Origin: Nonlabens sp.
GTDB taxonomy: Bacteria; Bacteroidota; Bacteroidia; Flavobacteriales; Flavobacteriaceae
NCBI GenBank assembly: GCA_030731685.1
Contig: JANQTO010000064.1
Coordinates: forward strand, 1-7,378
Length of the DNA stretch: 7,378 nucleotides
Reading direction: 5' to 3'
This document shows, piece after piece, positions 1-4,562 of the stretch; the stretch's first letter is position 1, and the number at the start of each line of letters is the position of its first letter. A program made the translations under genes and the position numbers. Under the pieces are notes generated by a model that did no database searches, was not told the origin of the DNA, and saw nothing but the letters and a program-made list of their open reading frames with translations.

Positions 1-150
1 GGTAACTGGGATGGTCCTATTCCAGAAGTTCACAGATGGCCGTATGATTATTCTAAAGTTAATGAAAACGGTGAGTACGTTATTCCAGACCAGGATTATG
101 TTCCACAACATATTCCACTTCAAGATGGTGAGGAAGAAATGAATCACTAA
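1..150 (+). CDS. Cytochrome c oxidase subunit I, C-terminal end (partial)
   Basis: This is the last 49 codons of a gene that begins outside the window, read in frame 1 to a TAA stop. The peptide starts GNWDGPIPEVHRWPYDYSK and ends in an acidic tail, GEEEMNH. From memory of the family, the G-N-W-x-G-P-x-P-E-V-x-R-W-x-Y-D-Y-S-K pattern followed by DxDxVPQxxPL is the cytoplasmic C-terminal tail of the haem-copper oxidase catalytic subunit in Bacteroidota. That subunit is the inner-membrane protein that reduces oxygen to water and pumps protons. None of the metal-ligand histidines or membrane helices lie in the visible part, so the call rests on the tail alone. Location upstream of ruvB also fits flavobacterial gene order as I remember it. 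A strong terminator follows seven bases after the stop, so this gene probably ends its operon. Confidence 0.75.
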   Translation, partial: GNWDGPIPEVHRWPYDYSKVNENGEYVIPDQDYVPQHIPLQDGEEEMNH

Positions 151-156
151 ACACAT

Positions 157-188
157 AAAAAAAGCTATCCTTAACGGATAGCTTTTTT
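157..188. terminator. Bidirectional intrinsic terminator
   Basis: A perfect seven-base-pair stem, GCTATCC (164-170) and GGATAGC (176-182), closes a five-base loop, TTAAC. Seven A bases lie on its left and six T bases on its right, extending the stem and giving a U-tract in both directions. It sits just after the oxidase stop. Read on the minus strand, it lies about 110 bases beyond the end of the peroxiredoxin-like gene, so it can end both converging transcripts. Confidence 0.9.
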
Positions 189-210
189 GTTGCGCTTAAT
201 TTTTGGTGTT

Positions 211-230
211 TTTGCTTTCGCGAAAGCGAA
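211..230. repeat. Intergenic palindrome, copy 1 (one mismatch)
   Basis: TTTGCTTTCGCGAAAGCGAA is one base different (T for C at 213) from the 20-bp palindrome found intact at 3314-3333. The perfect palindromic core here is GCTTTCGCGAAAGC, 214-227. It lies in the convergent gap between the oxidase terminator and the 3' end of the peroxiredoxin-like gene. It has no following T-tract, so it does not look like an ordinary terminator. Confidence 0.85.
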
Positions 231-298
231 CTTCTTAAATTCATAATAGAATTAAACAGCTACTTGCATTAAGGTAAAGTTCTTGCGAAATATGCTTC

Positions 299-805
299 TT
301 AATAAGTTCCACGTGCTGGATAATCTTCTTTCTTAATAAAATCGATTGCATTGATTAAATCACTCATTGCGGGTCTTGTAAATGGGGCATTCTGTACGGA
401 TGAAAAGTACAAAGTACCGTCAGGTTTAATCAAAAACATCCCAGGTTCCGAAAATACCTCAGGCTCCTTATCGCTTATAGCTTTGCTTAAGTATAGTCCA
501 TAGGATTTAGCTTGTTCTTGAGATAAATTATATGCTACGGGTAGATTAGGTATGTTCCATTCCTCTCCAGCTTTCTTTGCACGTTTCTCTGTATCCATGC
601 TTATCGCTGTTACGTAGACACCTCTTTCTACCAGTTTATCTAAATGTTCTGCTACTTCTTGTAATTGTTTTTTACAGACGGGACAATGTAGACCTCTATA
701 AAATACTAATAGGGTAAAAGCATCTGGTCGCTGGCTTTTGAGTGTCCATTCTGTATCGTTGATTAATGGAAGATTCAAATCGGGTACTTGTGTGTTAGGT
801 TTCAT
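299..805 (-). CDS. Peroxiredoxin-like (AhpC/TSA, thioredoxin-fold) protein with CxxC motif
   Basis: This 168-residue protein is probably cytoplasmic, because it has no signal peptide or membrane segment. The N-terminal P-D-L-N-L-P strand is followed by FTLLVFYRGLHCPVCKKQL (about 30-47), which is the first beta strand and active-site helix of a thioredoxin fold. Next come a YVTAISMD strand (about 64-71), the PVAYNLSQEQAKSYGLY segment typical of AhpC/TSA proteins, and a late FLIKPDGTLYF strand pair (about 124-134). The only cysteines are C41 and C44, as C-P-V-C. The classical peroxiredoxin P-x-x-x-T-x-x-C motif is absent, so peroxidase activity is not assured and a thiol-disulfide role is possible. 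The ATG at 805 gives the usual family length. The gene diverges from ruvB across 111 bases and converges with the oxidase gene. No convincing promoter was found for it. Confidence 0.8.
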   Translation of the reverse strand: MKPNTQVPDLNLPLINDTEWTLKSQRPDAFTLLVFYRGLHCPVCKKQLQEVAEHLDKLVERGVYVTAISMDTEKRAKKAGEEWNIPNLPVAYNLSQEQAKSYGLYLSKAISDKEPEVFSEPGMFLIKPDGTLYFSSVQNAPFTRPAMSDLINAIDFIKKEDYPARGTY

Positions 806-904
806 AATGTAGTTTTATTAAAAATATCGATTAAATAAGCCTCATGGTCTTAATACCCTATTAAAACTTGTTAATGAAATAGTAAGGTGCGTTTATTCAA
901 GACG

Positions 905-912
905 TATCTTTG
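905..912 (+). promoter_or_regulatory. Possible -7 promoter element before ruvB
   Basis: TATCTTTG fits the Bacteroidota sigma-A -7 consensus TAnnTTTG exactly. It ends only four bases before the ruvB ATG, and no TTTG/TTG element sits at the expected distance upstream. If real, transcription would begin at or within the start codon, giving a leaderless message. It may be coincidental. Confidence 0.2.
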
Positions 913-916
913 AAAT

Positions 917-1948
917 ATGAACGAAAATCTAGACCCTAACGGCAACCATTTCTCTAATGAGGAGAATGACGTAGAAAGAGCATTGAGGCCTTTAAGTTTT
1001 GACGATTTTGCAGGTCAAGACCAAGTATTGGAGAACCTAAAGATTTTTGTGGAGGCAGCGAACAGGCGTGGTGAGGCATTAGACCATGCACTTTTTCACG
1101 GGCCACCAGGATTGGGTAAAACGACTCTTGCACATATTCTTGCAAATGAACTAGGTGTGAGTATTAAAGTAACATCGGGTCCTGTTTTGGATAAACCTGG
1201 CGACCTTGCAGGATTACTTACAAATCTTGATGAAAGAGACGTTCTTTTTATTGATGAGATTCATAGATTGAGCCCCATTGTTGAGGAATACTTATACTCG
1301 GCCATGGAAGATTACAAGATTGATATCATGATAGAGTCGGGACCTAATGCCCGTACCGTTCAAATCAATCTGGCGCCTTTTACCTTGATAGGTGCTACTA
1401 CACGTTCTGGTTTGCTTACTGCACCTATGCGTGCCCGTTTTGGTATACAGTCAAGGTTGCAATATTATTCAACAGAATTACTTTCTACCATCATAACGCG
1501 CAGTGCCGAAATCCTGAATGTTCCCATTCACGACGACGCAGCCATTGAAATTGCTGGTCGAAGCCGAGGAACACCTAGAATTGCAAATGCGTTATTACGT
1601 CGTGTACGGGATTTTGCGCAAATCAAGAGCGACGGAACTATAGACCTAAAAATCGCACAGTTTGCACTAAAAGCGTTGAACGTAGATGCACATGGGCTGG
1701 ATGAAATGGACAATAAGATTTTAGTAACCATCATAGACAAATTTAAAGGCGGACCCGTAGGCTTGACCACCATTGCAACGGCAGTTTCTGAAAGTGCTGA
1801 AACTATTGAAGAAGTGTACGAACCATTTTTAATACAGCAAGGTTTTATCATGCGCACACCACGCGGTCGTGAGGTAACAGAACTTGCTTACAAACACCTT
1901 GGAAAGACTAAAGGAAACTCTATGGGCGGTTTATTTGATATGTCATGA
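917..1948 (+). CDS. ruvB: Holliday junction branch migration DNA helicase RuvB
   Basis: RuvB is the AAA+ ATPase motor that, loaded by RuvA, drives Holliday-junction branch migration in recombination and repair before RuvC cleaves the junction. This 343-residue copy is full length and carries all family landmarks. These are Walker [10 protein letters not shown] at 62-70, Walker B with D113-E114 (LFIDEIHR), sensor 1 GATTR at 159-163, the R-x-R-F-G arginine-finger region at 172-176, and sensor 2 GTPRIAN around R221. A winged-helix DNA-binding domain follows from about 262, with [11 protein letters not shown] and the [18 protein letters not shown] block. The ATG at 917 gives the MNENLDP start remembered from flavobacterial RuvB, and the next in-frame Met (130) lies inside the ATPase domain. 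There is no Shine-Dalgarno sequence. The stop overlaps the next gene's start by four bases. ruvA and ruvC are not in the window. Confidence 0.98.
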   Translation: MNENLDPNGNHFSNEENDVERALRPLSFDDFAGQDQVLENLKIFVEAANRRGEALDHALFHGPPGLGKTTLAHILANELGVSIKVTSGPVLDKPGDLAGLLTNLDERDVLFIDEIHRLSPIVEEYLYSAMEDYKIDIMIESGPNARTVQINLAPFTLIGATTRSGLLTAPMRARFGIQSRLQYYSTELLSTIITRSAEILNVPIHDDAAIEIAGRSRGTPRIANALLRRVRDFAQIKSDGTIDLKIAQFALKALNVDAHGLDEMDNKILVTIIDKFKGGPVGLTTIATAVSESAETIEEVYEPFLIQQGFIMRTPRGREVTELAYKHLGKTKGNSMGGLFDMS

Positions 1949-3291
1949 GAGAAATACCACGCATTCCAGCACTTACCTTTTTATCAAAATCCAGGTCTAT
2001 ATATAAAGACCCTTTGCCGTTCCATAGGGAGAATTTTCAGAAATACGGAAACACGTTCAAGTTGAGTCCTAAGCCTGGTCTCATGATTCACTTTACCTGT
2101 GATGAAAAACTGACGCAACACATTTTACAAAAAAATCAGAAAAATTTCAATAAATCTTCTCTGCAAACTGATGATTTAGGCAAATACATAGGCCACGGTT
2201 TACTTACGGAAAATGGCGAGAAATGGCGCGCAAACCGCAAGCTCATACAGCCTGCATTTTATAAAAAGTCCATTGCAAACCTGATGGACACCATGGATAT
2301 CGTTATCAACGAAGAGTTGGACAATATTAAACTAGGTGAAGTCACAGATGTCTACGCAATTTTCAACGACCTCGCATTTAAAGTGGTCGCTCGTAGCCTT
2401 TTTGATTTGGCCGATATAGAAAATTTAGATGGCAAAATAGCACGTTTGCAGGAAGTGACAGAAGCCGCTCAAAAAATGCTCATCAAGGAACTACGCATCC
2501 CGTGGATGAAATGGTATTTTGATAGGGAATGGTTGTCTGGAACGAGTAGCATACCTCACGCACTGGGACTGGTTGACGAAGCGCGTGATATTTTACGTAC
2601 CATTATTACAAATCGTAGGTCTAGCGGTAAGCAGCCCGGCGACCTGCTTGATATGTTGTTGCACAGTACCTATGAAGACGGTACGTTTATGGAAGACGAC
2701 CAGCTTGTAGATGAGATTTTAGTACTCTTTATAGCTGGCCACGAAACCACCGCAAACGCACTGAGCTTTGCAGTGCAATTGCTAGCACACAATCCAGAGA
2801 CCATTGCAACAGCGCAGCAAGAACTGGCAAACCCTAAAGATGGCGACCTCATGACCCAACTCATGAACATGCCGTACTTAAAACAAATAGTAGAAGAAAC
2901 CCTGCGATTATATCCACCGGCTTACGTTACCGACCGTGTTGCGATAGAAGCAGATTCCTGTGAGGACATAGCAATAGAAAAAGATAGCGTGTGGCTTATT
3001 TCTTTTTATGAGATGCACCGCCGTGCTGATTTATGGGAAAACCCGGAAGATTTTGACCCAGCCAGATTTGAACCAGAACTGGCAAAAAGTTATCGCGACT
3101 TCTATTTTCCATTTGGTGCTGGGCCGCGCATGTGCGTAGGTAATAATTTTGCCATGATGGAACTTATGCTTGTCTTGCGCCGCATATTGGAACGTTTTGA
3201 TTTAAAAACCGTTCACGATTTTATAGATTATCACCCGTTGATAACCTTGAAGCCTAGAAATGCGCAGTTGGTTTTTACGCATAGACCATAA
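1945..3291 (+). CDS. Cytochrome P450 monooxygenase
   Basis: This is a complete, probably soluble 448-residue P450, a haem-thiolate enzyme that inserts one oxygen atom into an organic substrate using electrons from a separate reductase. In order it shows the C-helix W94-x-x-x-R98 haem-propionate contact and the I-helix oxygen-activation motif A264-G-H-E-T-T269. These are followed by the K-helix E318-T-L-R321, the D-P-A-R-F region at 371-375, and the haem loop F390-G-A-G-P-R-M-C397-V-G with C397 as the iron ligand. No N-terminal membrane anchor or fused reductase is present. The GHETT I-helix and overall length resemble the CYP102 haem domain and CYP110-type bacterial P450s, but the substrate cannot be told from sequence. 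Its ATG overlaps the ruvB stop as ATGA, implying one transcript and translational coupling. No ferredoxin or ferredoxin reductase lies nearby, so electrons must come from proteins encoded elsewhere. Confidence 0.95.
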   Translation: MREIPRIPALTFLSKSRSIYKDPLPFHRENFQKYGNTFKLSPKPGLMIHFTCDEKLTQHILQKNQKNFNKSSLQTDDLGKYIGHGLLTENGEKWRANRKLIQPAFYKKSIANLMDTMDIVINEELDNIKLGEVTDVYAIFNDLAFKVVARSLFDLADIENLDGKIARLQEVTEAAQKMLIKELRIPWMKWYFDREWLSGTSSIPHALGLVDEARDILRTIITNRRSSGKQPGDLLDMLLHSTYEDGTFMEDDQLVDEILVLFIAGHETTANALSFAVQLLAHNPETIATAQQELANPKDGDLMTQLMNMPYLKQIVEETLRLYPPAYVTDRVAIEADSCEDIAIEKDSVWLISFYEMHRRADLWENPEDFDPARFEPELAKSYRDFYFPFGAGPRMCVGNNFAMMELMLVLRRILERFDLKTVHDFIDYHPLITLKPRNAQLVFTHRP

Positions 3292-3313
3292 GGTAGTTTG
3301 GGGTTGAATTTAG

Positions 3314-3333
3314 TTCGCTTTCGCGAAAGCGAA
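3314..3333. repeat. Intergenic palindrome, copy 2 (perfect, 20 bp)
   Basis: TTCGCTTTCGCGAAAGCGAA reads identically on both strands. It occupies the middle of the 58-bp gap where the P450 and LacI-family genes converge, and it is the only notable structure there. As RNA it could fold into a short GC-rich hairpin from either direction, but no U-tract follows on either side. Confidence 0.9.
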
Positions 3334-3349
3334 ATCCTAAAACAATCTC

Positions 3350-4396
3350 TTAAACTCGATTGGTCAATTCTGTCTTAGTAGATTCACGTTTTACAAGGGA
3401 AGTTTTGAGTACAATTTCTTCATAAGTCACAGGAAGGTTGTTTTTACGTTGTCTAATTTCTTTGAATAATTGTTTAAAAGCTTCTTTGCCCATTTCAAAA
3501 CCTGGTTGATCTACCGTAGTTAAGGTAGGCGAGATAACAGATGACATAAACCAGTTGCTAAATCCTACAATTGAAATAGTTTCTGGTATTTTAACTCCTA
3601 AATCGTTAAAGGCCGCAATAGCGCCTATGGCAACTAAATCTGTATTTATGAATATGCCATCAACGTCGTCATGGTCTTCGAGCAATTTTATGGCATTTTT
3701 CTTACCTTCTTCAAAGCTTTTGTCATCGCATTCACATATATAAACTAAGTTAGGGTCGTAGGGAATACCATTATCTACAAGCGCCTTCTTATAACCTAGG
3801 AAACGGTCTATGGAATTTTGTGGTAATAAAGAGCCTCTAAAATGTGCGATACGCTTGCAACCTGTATTGATTAGATGCTGTGTTGCGTCATAAGCGGCCT
3901 GCCTATCGTTGATAATTACTTTTGAGCACTTCACCAGTTTCGCGATTTTATCGAACATGATAAGCGGTTTGTCCAAGGAGATGACGTCGTTAAGATGCTT
4001 GAAGTCTACGGTGTCGTTTGCAAGCGATATGATTATACCATCTACACGTTGATTTATCAATAAATCTATTTGTTTCTTCTCTAATTCATAAGACTCGTTA
4101 GATTGTAGTATAATAACGAGATATCCCTTTTTCTCGGCCTGTGAAATAATTCCTTTGATGACACTTGAGAAAAAATGATGAACAATAACGGGTATAATGA
4201 GCCCTATGGTTTTTGATTCTTTGGTTCTTAAGTTTACCGCAAATGAATTGGGACGGTAATTTAAGGTTAACGCAAGCTCCTTAACAAGTGCTTTGGTCTT
4301 GGGACTTACATCTGGATAATCTTTTAATGCTTTTGAGACGGTCGTAATAGATATGTTAAGTCTTTCGGCAATATCGCTTAATGTTACAGGTTTCAT
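3350..4396 (-). CDS. LacI/GalR-family transcriptional regulator
   Basis: This 348-residue DNA-binding regulator has an N-terminal helix-turn-helix (about 4-23, VTLSDIAERLNISITTVSKAL). The hinge region RPNSFAVNLRTKES (49-61) contains Leu56 at the same number as the minor-groove-inserting leucine of E. coli LacI. A periplasmic-binding-protein-like sensor domain follows from about 63 (KTIGLIIP), with the VDGIIIS segment near 118-124, GFSNW near 278-282 and VDQPGFEMG near 295-303. The ATG at 4396 is preferred. A TTG start at 4417 would add seven residues but lies only about seven bases after the predicted transcription start, and MKPVTLSDIA is a typical family N-terminus. The gene diverges from the TonB receptor, and two CpG-centred palindromes stand between them as likely binding sites. 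Ligand unknown; a sugar or oligosaccharide is the usual inference for this family. Autoregulation is likely from operator placement. Confidence 0.93.
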   Translation of the reverse strand: MKPVTLSDIAERLNISITTVSKALKDYPDVSPKTKALVKELALTLNYRPNSFAVNLRTKESKTIGLIIPVIVHHFFSSVIKGIISQAEKKGYLVIILQSNESYELEKKQIDLLINQRVDGIIISLANDTVDFKHLNDVISLDKPLIMFDKIAKLVKCSKVIINDRQAAYDATQHLINTGCKRIAHFRGSLLPQNSIDRFLGYKKALVDNGIPYDPNLVYICECDDKSFEEGKKNAIKLLEDHDDVDGIFINTDLVAIGAIAAFNDLGVKIPETISIVGFSNWFMSSVISPTLTTVDQPGFEMGKEAFKQLFKEIRQRKNNLPVTYEEIVLKTSLVKRESTKTELTNRV

Positions 4397-4430
4397 GGAG
4401 AATTTAATAATATACAAGGTTTATATGTGT

Positions 4431-4438
4431 CAAATTTA
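4431..4438 (-). promoter_or_regulatory. -7 promoter element for the LacI-family gene
   Basis: Read on the minus strand the bases are TAAATTTG, a perfect TAnnTTTG element. It predicts a start of transcription near 4424 and a leader of about 27 bases before the ATG at 4396. No clear TTG stands at the -33 distance. That position is instead covered by the first operator palindrome, which fits repression of the gene by its own product. Confidence 0.45.
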
Positions 4439-4442
4439 CAAA

Positions 4443-4460
4443 ACCGAAAACGTTTTCGGT
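4443..4460. promoter_or_regulatory. LacI-type operator 1 (18-bp perfect palindrome)
   Basis: ACCGAAAACGTTTTCGGT is perfectly symmetric with a central CG, as expected for LacI-family sites where hinge leucines pry open the central CpG step. It shares CGAAAACGTTTTCG with operator 2. Relative to the predicted LacI-gene start it covers about -19 to -36. Binding by the adjacent regulator is inferred, not shown. Confidence 0.8.
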
Positions 4461-4464
4461 CTTT

Positions 4465-4480
4465 TCGAAAACGTTTTCGA
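4465..4480. promoter_or_regulatory. LacI-type operator 2 (16-bp perfect palindrome)
   Basis: TCGAAAACGTTTTCGA is a perfect palindrome sharing its central 14 bases with operator 1. Its centre is exactly 21 bp from that of operator 1, two turns of B-DNA, so both would be read from the same face. It sits just upstream of the putative -33 element of the receptor promoter. Confidence 0.8.
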
Positions 4481-4495
4481 TAAAAATTTATAACG

Positions 4496-4521
4496 TTGTA
4501 GTAAACAAGCTATTTACTTTG
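4496..4521 (+). promoter_or_regulatory. Weak candidate promoter for the TonB receptor gene
   Basis: TTACTTTG at 4514-4521 matches TAnnTTTG at all but one fixed position, and a TTG lies at 4496-4498. The 15-base gap is shorter than typical for this promoter class, so the promoter looks intrinsically weak, consistent with a need for activation. It predicts a start near 4528 and a leader of about 35 bases. Both operators lie upstream, at roughly -48 to -85. Confidence 0.35.
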
Positions 4522-4562
4522 GTGCCATCTTAACATTTAAATAATCAATAAACGATATTATT

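Noticed and set aside
806..916. A minus-strand promoter for the peroxiredoxin-like gene in the divergent gap
   Set aside because: No TAnnTTTG-type element is present on the minus strand in this 111-bp gap, so no site could be supported.
1528..1857. Open reading frame of 109 codons on the minus strand inside ruvB
   Set aside because: It is fully antisense to conserved RuvB sequence, with no domain, no promoter and low-complexity serine/alanine content typical of shadow frames.
4397..4417. Longer start for the LacI-family regulator using TTG at 4417 (seven extra residues)
   Set aside because: The extra residues MYIIKFS are not family-like, and the TTG would be about seven bases from the predicted transcription start. 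The ATG at 4396 gives the typical LacI N-terminus and puts the hinge leucine at position 56.
4443..4480. The paired palindromes as a transcription terminator
   Set aside because: They lie upstream of both divergent genes rather than after any gene, and their symmetry, central CG and 21-bp phasing fit LacI-type operators better.
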